Shown here: piece after piece, positions 32,181 to 44,477 of the stretch | Position numbering within the stretch: position 1 is the first letter of the stretch | Layout of the letters: each line of letters opens with the position of its first letter | Assembly (NCBI GenBank): GCA_021234155.1 | Contig: JAJEKV010000040.1 | Span: 62,001-126,000, forward strand | DNA: 64,000 nt | Origin: Isoetes taiwanensis | Taxonomy: Eukaryota > Streptophyta > Lycopodiopsida > Isoetales > Isoetaceae | Direction of reading: 5' to 3' | The notes under the pieces: model-generated | The model's input: the letters and a program-made list of their open reading frames with translations, nothing else | The model's database searches: none | What the model was told of the DNA's origin: nothing | Made by a program: the position numbers and the translations under genes

Positions 32181-32229
32181 GATGGGAGGTTAGGAGACCC
32201 AAGCGAAGAAGAAGAGGAGGACGAAGGGA

Positions 32230-32612
32230 CTAACTATATCCATGGTGAGTGTCACATCTTTGCCGCCATAGATACGTAAAGCTTGAGAGAGCCGGTACCA
32301 AGTAATATCCACGATTGGTAAAATAGCACAAATCTTTTATAGTCCTCATAGCGTCGCGGTTCCCACAATTTCGCATCACCAAGGATGGCACAAATGCTAA
32401 AGTTGAAAACACTAAAGTCTAAGCCCGGACCAGTAGTATTAGCGGTAGAACCATCCAAGGCTGGCCAAGAAGAGGGTGAATTTCAATATAGACTTAGCGG
32501 GTATCAATATTGAAATGGGGCAGAGATCATGAGCATAGGAAAATATGACCTCATCATAGGTATGGAATACCTCAACCCGAGCAAAAGCACAAATAGATTG
32601 TGGGAGGCGGAA
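32230..32612 (+). pseudogene. Chromovirus aspartic protease, degraded
   Basis: SHNFASPRMAQMLKLKT (32356-32410) matches the region just after the DSG active site (ATHNFIS...A..L.L), and GKYDLIIGMEYLNPSKS (32536-32590) matches the IlGmdwL end of the fold. The DSG itself is not readable in the present sequence. Several frame changes. Confidence 0.6.
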
Positions 32613-32699
32613 GGTGAAGCTCACGGGCCTAACGGGGAAAATCATAGAAATCTCAGGTAAGCAAGCGACACCTATAATGCAATGCATGTCGAGTAAGAA

Positions 32700-33640
32700 A
32701 TTACTTAGATGCATCAAAAGGGAGCAAGTTGCATACATCTTCAAATTAGAACTTGCCGAAGAAGAGGCACCAGAAGATAAAGAAGATAAATCAGTAAGCA
32801 AACTACCCAAGCAGGTAGCCAAGCTAATAGAGGAATTCCATGACTTGTTCCCCGATGAAATCAAGGAGCTTCCGCCATATAGGGGAGTGGAGTGCGAAAT
32901 TGCACTCGAACCAGGCACTAAGCCCACGTAAGGCACCATATAGAATGACAGCTCACGAACTATTAGAGTTAAAGAAGCAATTGCAAGAGCTATTAGACCT
33001 AGGGTTCATAAGACCTAGTGTCTCTCCGTTCGGAGCCCCCATCTTGTTCGTCAAAAAGAAAGATGGAAGCTTGAGAATGTGTATTGACTATCGGCAATTA
33101 AACAAACACACAATCAAGAACAAGTATGCCTTACCCAGAGCAGATGACCTGATGGATCAGTTACAAGGTGCCAGAGTCTTCTCCAAAATAGACTTAAGGT
33201 CTGGATATCATCAAATCAGAATCAAGGAGGAAGATATTCATAAAACGGCGTTCCGAACAAGATATGGCCACTATGAATTCACAGTGATGCCATTTGGTCT
33301 ATCTAATACCCCATGCAACGTTCATGAGACTCATGAACGATATCTTTCGGGAATTCCTTGACACATTTGTTATCGTGTTCTTGATGACATTTTGGTGTAT
33401 AGCAAGTCCCTAGAGGAGCATACTCAAAGATTTGAGAAGGGTACTTGAAAAGAGAAGACACCAGTTTTTATCGCGGTTGTCGAAATGTCATTTCGCCACC
33501 GAAGAGTGGAATACTTAGGGCATATCATATCAGCAGGCGGCATCTCCACCGATCGGCAAAGATCCAAGCAGTGATTGAATATCAGCACCAAAGAACATAC
33601 ACGAGGTGAGAAGCTTCTTGGGCTTAGCGGGGATATTATA
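32700..33640 (+). pseudogene. Chromovirus reverse transcriptase
   Basis: [20 protein letters not shown] (leading segment), then after one frame change [80 protein letters not shown] (first catalytic Asp in [10 protein letters not shown]), and [20 protein letters not shown]. The FLDDILVYS box near 33374-33405 needs one extra base to read through. YLGHIISAGGI follows. All Ty3/gypsy RT blocks are in order. Confidence 0.92.
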
Positions 33641-33649
33641 GAAAGTTAG

Positions 33650-34030
33650 TCAAGAACTTTGCTAAGATAGCAACACCATTTAATCCGGACCTCACCAAGG
33701 CGGTAAAAGATAAAAAGACTAGGTGGCACATTGGCAAAAAGAAGGCTCAAAGCAGGATTTGAGAAGTTAAAGGAGGCCTTAACAACCCATGTCTTAACAT
33801 TGCACGATCCAGAAGGACAAGCTAGTCGCGAATCGACGAAGCAAGATTGCAACCGGGCAGTCTTAATGCAAGAAGAAAGAGTCGTAGCATACGATTCACG
33901 AGAAAGAATGAAATGGCCAGAGACTCAGCTACCGACACATGATCGGGAACTATTGGCGGTGGTAAGAGCTTTTAAAGATCTGGAGACACTATCTATTGGG
34001 AAGGAAGTTCCAATTAGATACTGACCACCG
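33650..34030 (+). pseudogene. Chromovirus RNase H
   Basis: KAGFEKLKEALTTHVLTLHD starts the domain. AVLMQEERVVAYDSRERMKW and THDRELLAVVRAFK (catalytic-region THDRELLA) follow, then LLIGKEVPI-like sense and TDH. The first Asp segment (TDAS) is distorted. Confidence 0.8.
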
Positions 34031-34194
34031 AGTCTGCGCGGTACATCTTCACGCAACCATTGTTGAATTTAAGACAAAGAAGATGGATGGAGTTCACGGA
34101 AGAATACGACTTCGAGATTGTGTACAAGCGGGAAACTCAATGTGTATTCATGACGCTCATCAAAAGGCACCCTTAGCAACAAGGGTGCATTGCA

Positions 34195-35400
34195 ATGCCA
34201 TATCAACACTTACCCGGTGAGTTTGGCAAGCTAATAGAAGAAACGGCGCCAGCGGACAAGGACTTCCGGGAAGTATGGGCAAGCCTTTCTAAAGAGGCAA
34301 GAACGGACAAAGAGAGAGAAGCCTTCAAACATTTTAAGAAGGAAGGAAATCTCTTGTACCATAAAAATAAGTTGTGTGTGCGGAATCATCCGGTCGAAGG
34401 TTGATTCTCCATGACACCCACAACAGCCCAATAGCCCGACCCATTTGAGTTTTACGAAAACCTACTTCAAGATAAGAAGTAGTTACTATTATTGGGCATG
34501 AAGAAGCATATAGCAAAGGTATATGCTGCGAGTGTCGGCTATGCCAGCCAGAGACCAAGGCGGAACAACTCACAATTCGGGAGCATTAGAACCATTGCCG
34601 GTACCAAACTCCAAGTGGGAGATAATAAGCATGGACTTCATTCTGAGGGCTCCTAGAACCATAAGGGGCAAAAGCGCCTTAATGGTGCGTAGTCGACAAA
34701 TTGTCGAAGATGGCGCACTTTGTGCCTTGTAGAGCAAACCGACGGCATTAGACTGGCGATTGCTATTCACAAAGGGATTTTTAGACTCCATGGGATGCAA
34801 GAGAAATAATCTCGATAGAGATTGAAGTTCATGAGTGCATTACAGCGGGGATCTCTTCAGCACCATCGGGACGAAATTGTCGATGAGCACGGCTTATCAC
34901 CCTCAACCGGATGGCAGACGGGGCGGAGCTAACCAATCGGATACTCGAAGATATGTTGCGGAATTATGTGCGGAACAAGCAATCAAAATGGAAGGACTGC
35001 ATCTACTTGGTTGAGTTTGCATACAATAGCACCAAGCAAGAGTCATCCCAAATGTCAGCCGTTTATGATCAACTCTGACTATCCGGTGCTTGACACGGAC
35101 ACTTGGCACAACCATGTCCAAGGTAGAAGTATCAATGAGATGCTGCCCGAGATGCAACAATTGGTTGAAGAAGTGCGAGGATACCTCCCTAGCAGCAAAG
35201 CCGGCAAAAGAGCATAGCTGATCGGACCTGAGCGATAAAGGGAGTTCAAGTAGGGGACAATGTTTGGCTGAAGATAAAAGTCAAACAAAGCTCTCGCATC
35301 GGCAATTGCAAGAAGCTTGCTCCAAGGTGGGCTGGTCCATTTAAAATTGTCAAAGAGTAGGTAACCAAGCCTACAAATTGGACTTACCGGCACACCTCAA
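34195..35400 (+). pseudogene. Chromovirus integrase
   Basis: LLYHKNKLCVRNHPVEG and RLILHDTHNSPIA are the zinc-binding N-terminus (the HH pair is recognisable; the CC pair is lost). SKWEIISMDFILRAPRTIRG (34610-34670) is the core with catalytic Asp in MDFI. STAYHPQPDG (34885-34915) is the conserved STAYHPQTDGQTE motif. YLVEFAYNS-like sense and a C-terminal part (VGDNVWLKIKVKQSSRIGNC, about 35255-35310) follow. Many frame changes. It inserts the cDNA copy into the host genome. Confidence 0.85.
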
Positions 35401-35503
35401 GATCCATAGAGTCTTTCCGTAAGTCTCCTAAAGAAACACACTCCTAATCGGAGGAAGTAATTGGAGACCCGAGGAGTTTCTTTGGAATTAACGGACGATC
35501 AAT

Positions 35504-35703
35504 TTGAGATTGTTCCTGAGGTTCTTCTCGGCCGATCTTATAAGAAGGCGAAGATCTCAATTTCTCGATTACCTTGTGAAATGGGGCCTTACGGTGGAGG
35601 GCGCTACGTGGGTACTACAATCAGATCTTGAGAAGCGGTACCCACAATTCATGGAGCAATGCAAGGGTCAGCTCGTCACCAAAGTGGTGGACTCGAACCA
35701 ATA
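35504..35703 (+). CDS. Chromodomain of the integrase
   Basis: The frame reads RRRSQFLDYLVKWGLTVEGA and TWVLQSDLEKRYPQF, the chromodomain pattern (R.R....EYLVKW.G....ATWE....L...YP.F). This places the element in the chromovirus branch of Ty3/gypsy. Chromodomains at the integrase end are known in other elements to steer integration to chromatin with methylated histone H3. It ends near the stop at 35702. Confidence 0.85.
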
Positions 35704-36390
35704 GGTGAGTGAGGTAAAGTAGGAGTCTACTTCGATGCCCGCTTAAGTAGTCGACTGAGAGAAAAGAGGTCATTCGAGGAATGCATTGATAGGAAAAGCA
35801 CCTCTAGTCCCATATATGTTTTGATAGGAGGAATCATCCTTCCGCCCCATATCGGGGAAGGACCCCATCCTCCACGATGGGCAACTAAAGGTGTAGGCAT
35901 GGCGGCATATAGGCATGATAGGGGATGTCTCCACGGCCAAGATGGAAGAAGCATCCTCTTCCTACACCGGGAGATTAGTCACACATTCATGTAGATAGGT
36001 GGGGTGGTCACCATATAACCAAAAATTTTATTAATAATTAAATGATACTAATGTAGTGTTGAACCTGCAGGCCAATAGAACGACAAACAGGCGGGAGGTT
36101 GCACTACAAGACCTTGTAGCATATGTAATCAATAAATGCTACAAGGGGACGAGAACCTTAAGAACACTTTTTGTTATGTTCAATCTTGATATTTTAAACT
36201 TGATATTTTAACTAATGTTGAATTAAGGCATAAATTAAATGCCTTACCATGTGGTGATTATAAACATTGCAATTGGAATTTTAAGTAGTATCTTATAATA
36301 ATTATGGTAATTACATGTACCATCCAAGACTCCTTGTGCAGGTATTTTTCCAAGGTGGGGAGACTCGTGATGCTGCGGACAACATCAATC

Positions 36391-36404
36391 CAAGGTGGGG
36401 AGAA
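36391..36404 (+). other. Polypurine tract
   Basis: AAGGTGGGGAGAA directly precedes the 3' LTR (TGTGACG at 36405), as expected for the plus-strand primer. A near copy (CCAAGGTGGGGAGAC) lies 40 bases upstream at 36349-36363. Confidence 0.85.
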
Positions 36405-37951
36405 TGTGACGTTCCAGGATAATATGCGGTATGAATACGTATATTATCTTACGACCGTCGCCACTAGTACATGTCGACTTAGACGACATGTACACATCGA
36501 CCATAAAGGGGTAGTACCCTAGAGTACAACCTTGTGACCCATTATATTGCACATGTTAAGGCCACATGTGAATATAATATCCTTTTGCCATGTGGCAATA
36601 GCCCATTGACCAATCAGGGTCCAGCCCTAAATTCGTGGGGATAAAGGGGCATAAATACAAAAAGGAAACCCTTTGGGTTCCCAGCCCCCATAAGTCGGAT
36701 TGGAGCGGCGTGTGGGCGTCTTCCGCGTGAGCGGCGAGAGGAACAGGAATTCCTTAGTGGCAGCTCGATCCAAGCGGCAATCTCGAGATTCGGCATGGGC
36801 GCTTGAGAGGGAGTGGGAAGCCAGCCAAGCGGTTAGTGGTTAATCCAATAGTTAGATCCGAGTTTTCAGCCCTCATTCCATAGGATTAGTATTCATTCTT
36901 AGCTATAAATGACCCCTACGACCTAAGAATGATAGATACTAACAAAGGAACCTAACCATGTATGATTAGGTAGATTAGAATAGATGTATTCTATTGTTTT
37001 GATTGTTGTGATGATGTTTTGACATTCTATGTGCCACTCTTGTGTATTGGGAAGGGGTAGAGGCCCGAGCCCAAGTAGTTGTATGATCATAGTTTAGCCC
37101 ATTAATTCCCAATTAATGCGGCACGTGCATAAGAACCCGCTGGTGTGGGTGGCGGAGCTAGGCCGGTGACAAGGGAGGGGCTTGTCGATCCACGGTTGAT
37201 CCCATTTGGCGCGTAAGCGGCGGTAGAACGGCTGTGAGCTAGGCCTAATACCCACGGCCGCTGCGTGAGGCTGGGGGTATGGGCTCGACACTCGTGGGGT
37301 GATGCGTCATCTTCCAGTGAGTTCAAGTCATGCTCTGACGGTGGCTCTCTAGCTTCGCCCGTGATTAGCATGAACCACGGAGGAGAGTGGTCTCCTCTGC
37401 CTCATCGGGGCTGGGGAGATGCAACCCGGTAGTAGTAGCCCTCGGCTATTCACACGGCGGAGCTGGTCGGGCTCAATACCCCGACCCTATCGCAAAGTAT
37501 GTACGCAGGAGGGGCGGATGGAGTGGACTACCCAGCGACCATGTTCCTATGCCAGCCAAATCCGGTTGCCAGTGAATTACATGCGCATTGCTATCCGGAG
37601 ACCCCAAAGCTGTCGGTCGATCCCCATGAGTGCGAGCACGGGTAGGATCTTCCCTATGTTATGTTGATGTCTTGATGTGTGATGTAGCTCTTGTGATATG
37701 GTGGACCACCCTTGAGGTGGGTATGTTATTATAGCTTGATGTCATGTGCTCATGTTTTGTTTACGCTTCCGTTGCTAGGGTCGATCCAGGGGCGGGATGA
37801 ATGACCGTCCATTCTTCCCGTCGGGTTCTTAGCCACCATCGAGCCCGATGTTAGGTGGATGGCCTCACATCGGTAGGCGAGATGCGGTTTGAGGATGATC
37901 TCCGGTTTGTATCTGATCGGGCATCATTATATGAGCGAGGACGACGTCACA
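36405..37951 (+). repeat. 3' LTR of the chromovirus
   Basis: About 1.55 kb, starting TGTGACGTTCCAGGATAAT and ending ...GACGTCACA. It is followed by AAACA at 37952-37956, the second copy of the target duplication. Confidence 0.9.
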
Positions 37952-37956
37952 AAACA

Positions 37957-39214
37957 CATCACGTAGATTATTGAAAAAAATGTTAATGTTAATGCATAAG
38001 GCACTTGTGTGTCTATGGGGGAATTTTAAACATTGAAGTGCTTAACACCACCAACAACAATTGCATCTATTGATTTGAAGTGGCATTTCAAGTTCCCTCC
38101 ATAGTTTATTGATTGATGTTGGCACAAATGCAAAAAACTTAGGCATCTTTCCTCACACATCTTATATCTTCTTGAAAACGGATGTTAAAGGCAGATATAT
38201 AATCTAGAAGCTGCAGCTGAAAGAAACAGCCTTGCTCTAAATGGATTATAAAAGGTCTGGTTATTGAGCTTCAGCAAGATATGCTAAATGTGATTGTTAA
38301 ACTAAGCTAAAATGTCTACTCCTTATCAAAAGTATGTTATCTTATGGCAAGGAAGAAGATTCCTTGATTCTTATAGCGGCTTAAATATACTGGGTTTCAA
38401 GCCACTTTACAAAACATGCAACTCATATATCTTAATGCAGGAAAACATGATGCCTCATCTTAAGTTTTTACAGGATGCCTCATCTTAAGTTCTTGGATGA
38501 TGCAGATCCACGGAGATGATATTGAGTTATATATTAAAATGACCAAAGCAATGGGCCTGCCAAATAGAATGCCAAACTAAGTTAGTGTCTAGTGGCAATT
38601 TAAGGGCAAAGTGTGATACAAATCTTATTTACCTGTTCCAGATGTTCTTTTGAGATGTTAAAAGTTGTTCAACTCATATTTTACATCAATGCCTATTGAT
38701 GCAAACCATGAAAAATCATATAACTCAGCAAAAATTCATTTAAGAAAATCAATACATTCTAATACACACAGTTGAATGCACAATGACTTTCATAGATTAC
38801 TAACTCCAATTGATACAATTCCTGTAGAAAAACTTGGAGCACAAAAAACAAAGCAAAGATTTTAGAAAGTTTTGAGAAGCCTAATCTGTATAACAGAATG
38901 AGCAAGGATCTCTGCTCCAGTCTATCAGCAAAATAGCAAACCCTGTAAGATGCATAGAAAGCGAACTCAAACCAGCAGAAAGAGGAATCATCTGATCTAA
39001 AAATCCAGCTTTTAATTATGCGTAGTGCACCTCTTACGGTCTTTGGTTATCCAAGGCCAGCATTGCCAACGATTTGTTTGCAGCTTTATATAACAATAGA
39101 TGTACCTTGCTCCTATCTATTTATTCAATAGATTCCTATTACAGTAGAAGCAAGGAGGAAGTTATGTTATATAGATAAACTGGAATTTAAGATAAAACAC
39201 ATCCAGGAAACTGC
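37957..39214. other. Flank of the chromovirus, no gene recognised
   Basis: AT-rich, stops in every frame. It may be intron or 3' flank of the EXORDIUM-like remnant on the minus strand. Confidence 0.4.
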
Positions 39215-39700
39215 TACCAACTACAATGTATCCCCTGGCATAGGTCAACAATCTTGGTCGACACTGTAAGATCTTGGACAGTATATTAGGCATTGATTAG
39301 AAGATTAGAATCCATTTCTGCAATTTCATGAGCAGCCACACTGATAATGCTATCCAGACCAATATCCCATTTGGAGGATTCATAGGTTTGGTACTCCCAT
39401 GTAACTTGAAACTGCAAATGGATATGCACATAGTTGGGGACATTGCGTTCCAGACTGACCTATCCAGGCATATGGTAAAGTGTATCCAACTACAGATAAA
39501 TAACTGAAATAATGAAAACCAACGTGCCTACAAAAGTCCTGCATTTCTACATCTTGAGCAGTTAGAATTATGTATATGCTAAGCCTAGTACATTTATATT
39601 CTAAGCCTGGTACCACATTAAACAGAATAATATTGTTGGCAAGAAACAGGGCCCTGACCTTCATACCTGCTCGAGTACAATTTCCAGCAAAAACAGTGGT
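39215..39700 (-). pseudogene. EXORDIUM-like protein gene remnant
   Basis: On the minus strand [20 protein letters not shown] and [20 protein letters not shown], then after a frame change KWDIGLDSIISVAAHEIAEM, DSNLLINA and, past a stop (39278-39280), STKIVDLCQGIH. These match the EXORDIUM/PHI-1 family in order (V.LVLTS.DV....C...CG.H; YAWVG....QCPG.CAYPF; NGD.GVDGMISV.AHELAE..SNPL.NA; EI.DLC.GI). Family members are secreted, apoplastic growth-related plant proteins. The stop and frame changes, and the missing ends, make this a remnant. Weak upstream sense (FFSRWLQTV) at about 40225-40200 may be another piece. Confidence 0.65.
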
Positions 39701-40691
39701 ACAATACGTGATAATCATGTACATTTTTTCCAACATGTACAACGGCTAAAAATTGGGGGAGCTATCAAGAAGAAAATGAACTTGGGGGCTTGTGCTCACA
39801 AAAGATTATGGCTCATGTTGATATGGAAGGGGAAAAAGAACCTACTACACGAAAATATGTTGATTTCCTTACTCTGGGAAAAAACAGTAGTCTATCAAAA
39901 AATAGAAGCATAACATCACAGAAATAAGATTTTGTGCACCTTTAGTGGCATACAGAATTTTTGAGAAGCTCATAATGACAAACATTAGCTTTGAGAAGAA
40001 CAACGACGTTGCAAAAAGTACCAAAGTTTTAAAATATTAAACCAAATAACATGCAAAACATGCATATGCAAATGTACCAAATACCAAACAAATGGGAGCA
40101 GAGAGTAAATAGAAATGCACCGAACATAACTTGGAAAGAGGAGCAAACCATGCATACCTTAATACCAGATGTAACTTTTGCAAAGGGCTTCAATATCAAA
40201 CAGTTTGAAGCCATCTGGAGAAAAATGTGCAGTGAGTTTTTTGTATCTTTGAAATAGGAAGTTACATTAATTATAGCTGAGCAAATGCATGGAGCCGATG
40301 TATGCAAAAGCAAGCTGAGGGCTTCATACCTGAAGCCTTAGGCAATATATTTATAGAAGAGAAAAGGCATGCATCCTGAAGATCAGCCATCATCAGCCTT
40401 GCAAGTTCTGCAGCACCTATATGAAATGGATGAAAAATTCAAACTCTACAACATATCTAGAACAATCAAAATCTTAATAAGAACAATAATAATATGAAGC
40501 ATAACTCAAATTGATTCAAACCTGAGAAAGCAAGTTGGCCTTGGGCAAAGCAATCTCTGGCAATGCTGTGGTTCTGGCTCTGCTCGCCTCTTAACCTGCT
40601 CTGCAACCAGGACCTGCTTCTTTTTGTCATTTCGGCATCAAGAACTTGAAAACTAATGTTACAGCAAGAAAACTAATGTTATAATGACTTA

Positions 40692-40800
40692 TTAGTAAAC
40701 GTGTGCCCGGCGTTGCCGGGCGAATGTCCTGTATGTGTTTTTACTCGGCCTTTGTGTTTTTACTCGGCCTTTAACGTCTATATACGTAACTTTCAACAAC
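40692..40800 (-). mobile_element. Helitron-like 3' terminus
   Basis: On the minus strand a perfect hairpin GCCCGGCAACGCCGGGC (40721-40705) is followed by nine bases and CTAA, then T. This is the Helitron 3' signature (hairpin, CTRR, T). The bases beyond the hairpin resemble those at 5897-5960 (TGTGTTTxTACTxGGxCTT...TATATxxGT), with a local 20-base duplication (TGTGTTTTTACTCGGCCTT) here. The 5' end was not found. Confidence 0.6.
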
Positions 40801-41069
40801 AATGCGTGTTGATATTGGCAAGAATGGAAATTATATGCTTATTTTTGTTATTGAAATTGTCCAAGGACAGTATCATCAATATAATAACTTTGCTTTATAG
40901 ATTTCAGTGGTTTATAAGGAATATGGGGGGGAATTAAATTTATCTCTAAGGACGAAAAGTTGGAAAGACAAATCCAAAACTTATGCTCAAACTGTCACCC
41001 TTAGAAGTAGTTAAATACATCGACAAAAAATAGGTACAAAAATACAAAACACAAAATTTTGTCTTGGTT

Positions 41070-41190
41070 CATTGGCGCACATCATGTGTCCCATGATTGA
41101 GCCACAAAAGCTACTCACATCTTCACATGGCGTATATCATGTCTCCCATGATCGAGCCACAGAAGCTACTTACATCTTCACATGGCGCAT
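41070..41190. repeat. Short tandem repeat around 63 bp
   Basis: Two and a half units with ATCATGTxTCCCATGATxGAGC, CACAxAAGCTACTxACATCTT and CACATGGCGxAT. A further part unit follows the MITE at 41514, showing that the MITE landed in this array. Confidence 0.7.
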
Positions 41191-41513
41191 GAGTGAAAGC
41201 ATGCTAGGGTGTACCATATAAATTACTTTTTAGGGAGTGCAAAACTACCCAGAAAAGTACCCAGTACTGGGTACTTGGAACTTTCACAAATGTCTCAATA
41301 AAGAATAAGTTTGAGAGTTGATTCATTCATTCTAGTTTCTAATGGTATTGTTATCCTTTGATACTATAGATTGACATGTTATTGACCTTCAATTCAAATT
41401 TTTTTTTATTGATTTTAGTGGAAAGAAAACTATGAAACTACCAGATTTAAAAGTATCCAGTGTAGGTACTTTTGAGGGTTCCAAAAGTGGTACACCATAG
41501 CATGCTTTTACCC
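41191..41513. mobile_element. MITE with 26-bp terminal inverted repeats
   Basis: Left end GAGTGAAAGCATGCTAGGGT, right end reversed GGGTAAAAGCATGCTATGGT; 23 of 26 bases match. GCAT flanks both sides (CGCAT if one base is shared), a 4-5 bp candidate duplication inside the tandem array. About 320 bases, no coding capacity. A second copy begins at 46943 in the duplicated unit, lacking its first 12 bases. Confidence 0.65.
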
Positions 41514-44477
41514 GCATATCATGTCTCCCATGATCGAGTTACAGAATCTACTCACATGCGTGCATTTTTGTTTTTAGAGTTTTACATTCTAATAAGCACT
41601 CATATATTAGGCAAAACCATGCATGCCATTTCTTTAAAATTGTATGCGTATAGGTGAGGAAATCTAGAAAAAACAAATTGAATGGTTTTTATCGCCCCAT
41701 ATGGCCCATATTCTATGGCTGAAATTGTATTCATCAATATAATTGACATAATCAGGCATCCTAATGAATATATTATGCATTTTATTTTGAGTCTTATGAG
41801 AGGACAATGCGCTATGATATTTGTAAAAAAACACTTGTAAGCCTCATTGATGTTTATACTATTTATCATAATGATCTTGGGAAAAGGAATCTCGTAAGCG
41901 TAGAATAGTTAAAAATATTGTTTTAAGCACTTTGGGGATAGTCGGTTATCGTATGAAGGTTCTGATGAAGAAATAACATCCCTATTAGACATTTCTGAAT
42001 ATTTGAAGGCATGTCCAAACATTTGAACATCTATGCTCAAAATAAATTAACGTAACATGACAATACACTTTCTCTTTTGCATTTTTGTGGAAACGTATTC
42101 TAAGTGATGCAAAGGCTACATACTCAGCTAACAAAAGATTGACTTCTCTGCACTTATCAAACTTATCTCCATCTTTATCCTGCAACTTTCTTCCTCTTAC
42201 TTGATACCCATATTGGGCCCTTCTTCAATTCAGGATCAGAAAAGTAATGTATTGAAAGCATATAACCTGGTATCATTCTCTGTATACTAAGATTCGCGGA
42301 ACTCTTCTTTTCTTTTTCTTCCTTCAATAAGGTTTCGATAAGGTAGAACAATAGATGCTCAAAATTTGTACAACATGCAAATTGTATATCAATCAGACTC
42401 ATTGTTGGTAGAAAACCAAGTCCAAATTAGGATAGGTAAAATAACCAAAATGAGTAAAGCAAAAACCAAGTGCTAGCATTGATAACAATTGCTGCTATGG
42501 AAGAAAATATACATGTCATTTGATATGTACAGCACATAAAACCCTGAAAGAAAATCCAAAAATAATTAACAAAATACTAGAAATAAAATAATATACTTTT
42601 CTGGTTAAGGTCTACAGTGTTGCAGAACTCACGATAATTCAATTGTTGCACTTTGTGTTTTGTATGTTAATCGTCTTGTAATAGAAAACATGTGGACTGC
42701 ACAAAATTTTCAAAGTAGCATCAGACCTATGGATAAATAAGATTCTAACATTAGAAAGTAGTCTAGGGTATCAGATTCGAAAAATGGAAATGCATGAACA
42801 CCTACTTCAGTACAAAGACAAAATTCCAGACATTTACTTTCTCCACCCGAACCACTGCAATGGCATATACCTTGCACAACACGTGTGCCTGCAAATCAGA
42901 AAAGGCATGGAGGTACAATGCATCAGCTCAAGCACACGGGTGTCTATTTCTAGCAAGTAAACCTATACTACCAAGCCAAGGCAAGCCAAATTGCAGATTC
43001 ATCAACCTTGGCATTTAAGACTGATAACATGCAAAACAACACAACAAACTTATCAAACAAATAAAATACCTGAATCACATAAATATAGAGATGGAAACAT
43101 GCTGCCAGATTATGGATAATGTAAACTCTTGGCTTAAAAAAGGAACTGCTTTAAATGAAGATGAGAGAAACAGTGGTGGCCTGCAAAGGAAAAGTATAAT
43201 AAGGAGCCATAAAATCTTGAGATTCTACCATAACTCTATCGAATCCATGAGAACCTCCATGCAAAAGCGAACCCTAGGTTAGTTTAGTTAACACAGTTCA
43301 GGACACATTAGTTAATCCAAGAGCCACAGTGACCCGATTGATGGAGTCCCAACTGATCTGCTCCAAGAAAATGTCTTGTAGCTTCTGTAAAATCCAGGAC
43401 AAAAAAATAGGGTTTAGGTCGAGTTCAACTTGCCAACATTTCCATTGTAAAAGGCGTCTCGATGCTTGTGGCAATGGATCAGCACTTCAAAACTATTTTG
43501 GCCGGCTATGCTCTCAGAATTGCTCCCTGCGATTTGCTCCTGCGATTGCCACCGAGAAAAGAATGAAGGGACAATCCCCCGCCATATCCTCTGTTCTGCT
43601 CCCAAATCGACAGCCTTCTGCAAGGTGCAAACCAGATACAATGAAATAGAAGCATTGCAACAAACAAAACAGAAGTATTAGGGTTTTACCTGCTCCAACG
43701 ACTTACCAAACTAAAACGATAGCGACGGATAGAAAATAGGGAAAAACTACAGATTACCCTTATGTTTTGATATATTTTCCCACATACCCCTAACTTTTCA
43801 AATATTGATGGAATGCCCCTGGTCAACGTATTTGGCCTTGTAGTTTTTCGTTTGTCACAAGATACCCTCCAGTTTTTTCGTATTTCTTCAAATACCCTTT
43901 TCAAGCGGTTCGTTTCCGCTCCCGCCAGTTTCTAGAAAATAGCAGTAGCTTTTTCGGTGCTACAGCAAGAAATTTTCGGTGCTTATGCTTTTTCGGTCCT
44001 TATGTTTTTTCGGTGCTCTTGAGCTTAGATTTTCACTAGTTTTAAGGTTCGACTGGAGCAAATCCGAATTCCTCAAAGATAAAGCAAAGAACAACTGATT
44101 TTCCCCGATCGATTGAGCAAAGACAAATCCATTGTTCTTCGCCAGATTTCCTCGATTTCTCGATGCGATTTCCATTTATCCCCGATTTTCGATTTCTTCG
44201 GCCATTGGGTTTCGATTTCCGATTGGGTTTCCGATTTTCCGACGATTGAGCAAAGAAATGATTGTGTTGCCACGTAAATTGTATGCCACAAATCTTTTGC
44301 CACGATTCTTTCATCACGAAACTGGCGCCATGCAATCCCGATTTGCATTTTCCCAATGATTTTACGTTTAGAGAGATAGATTTGATTTTGGATTTTTGCC
44401 ACGATTTGGATTTTGCCACAAAGACTTTACACAGTTATAGGAGTTTGCCACAGACTTTTGCCGCAGACTTTTCTATG

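Larger units (their letters stand above)
6279..37951 (+). mobile_element. Ty3/gypsy chromovirus, complete but nested
   Basis: The two LTRs match over their length, start TGTGACG and end in CA, and are flanked by AAACA on both sides. Inside, in order, are a tRNA-Met type primer site, a leader with hairpin repeats, an H3-like frame, an unrecognised frame (ORF-X), gag, a zinc knuckle, protease, RT, RNase H, integrase, a chromodomain and a polypurine tract. Two DNA transposons (9210-26094 and 28650-30360) are inserted within it. Removing them leaves about 13.1 kb, long for a chromovirus because of the extra leader content. Most frames carry small indels, some of which may be sequencing errors. 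Confidence 0.9.

Noticed and set aside
32439-32939. Minus-strand 166-codon frame
   Set aside because: Antisense of the protease-RT region, whose plus-strand motifs are clear.
41600-41869. Minus-strand 89-codon frame repeated at 47344-47613
   Set aside because: The repetition comes from the segmental duplication; no ATG-based or family support.
43686-43904. Minus-strand frame in both duplicated units
   Set aside because: Lies in the MULE terminal repeat; coding is implausible.
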